From: Ruminococcus sp. UBA3286 | Lineage (GTDB): Bacteria > Bacillota > Clostridia > Oscillospirales > Ruminococcaceae | Direction of reading: 5' to 3' | Length of the DNA: 6,122 nucleotides | NCBI GenBank assembly: GCA_002362135.1 | Contig: DETO01000010.1 | Location: 1 to 6,122 of the forward strand | Shown here: positions 6,107 through 6,122 of the stretch, piece by piece | How positions within the stretch are numbered: the stretch's first letter is position 1 | How the letters are laid out: each line of letters opens with the position of its first letter | The notes under the pieces: model-generated | Databases searched by the model: none | The model's input: only the letters and a program-made list of their open reading frames with translations | Told to the model about the DNA's origin: nothing | Program-made: the position numbers and the translations under genes

Positions 6107-6122
6107 AAGTGAAAGCATACTG

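Noticed and set aside
6017..6118. A longer DUF308 protein starting at 6055 or 6118.
   Set aside because: The added residues are not part of the membrane domain, neither start has a visible ribosome binding site, and a site AAAGGA precedes the ATG at 6016. The open frame to the edge leaves a small doubt.

Overview
The window looks like chromosomal DNA from a low-to-moderate GC, monoderm member of the Clostridia (gut Oscillospiraceae/Ruminococcaceae type). This is inferred from the AT-rich intergenic DNA, the purine-rich AGGA/GGAGG ribosome binding sites, and a Firmicutes-style pairing of an MMPL transporter with a protein carrying xxxLxxG heptad repeats. The taxonomic call is an inference from gene families and base composition, not from a marker gene.

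Layout: two convergent transcription units meet at a shared bidirectional terminator (1181-1218). On the left, a good sigma-70-type promoter (101-129) drives one plus-strand gene (164-1171). It encodes a cysteine-rich protein of the FliB family (flagellin lysine-N-methylase type). On the right, a minus-strand operon reads leftward from about 6080 to 1181. Its genes are a small six-helix DUF308/HdeD-like membrane protein (6016-5435), then after 26 bases a 703-residue MMPL/RND-type transporter (5408-3297), then a 682-residue exported heptad-repeat protein (3300-1252). The last two genes share an ATGA stop/start overlap, and the Shine-Dalgarno sequence of the second lies inside the last codons of the first. 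This implies translational coupling and probably a physical partnership.

How the operon may work: the MMPL protein has the standard two-fold architecture, with two large extracytoplasmic loops and an Asp-Tyr pair in each half for proton-driven transport. The heptad-repeat protein has one N-terminal hydrophobic segment and otherwise lies outside the membrane. It carries a beta-rich N-terminal domain, a nine-heptad block, a long helical insert with an internal duplication, and a ten-glycine heptad block. It resembles the extracellular part of YhgE/Pip/EsaA-type proteins without their C-terminal membrane domain. The most interesting hypothesis here is a two- or three-part envelope export machine in which this protein is a rod-like accessory of the transporter. 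Substrate and function cannot be read from the sequence.

No RNA genes, mobile elements, CRISPR arrays or pseudogenes were seen. All intergenic gaps are shorter than 170 bases.
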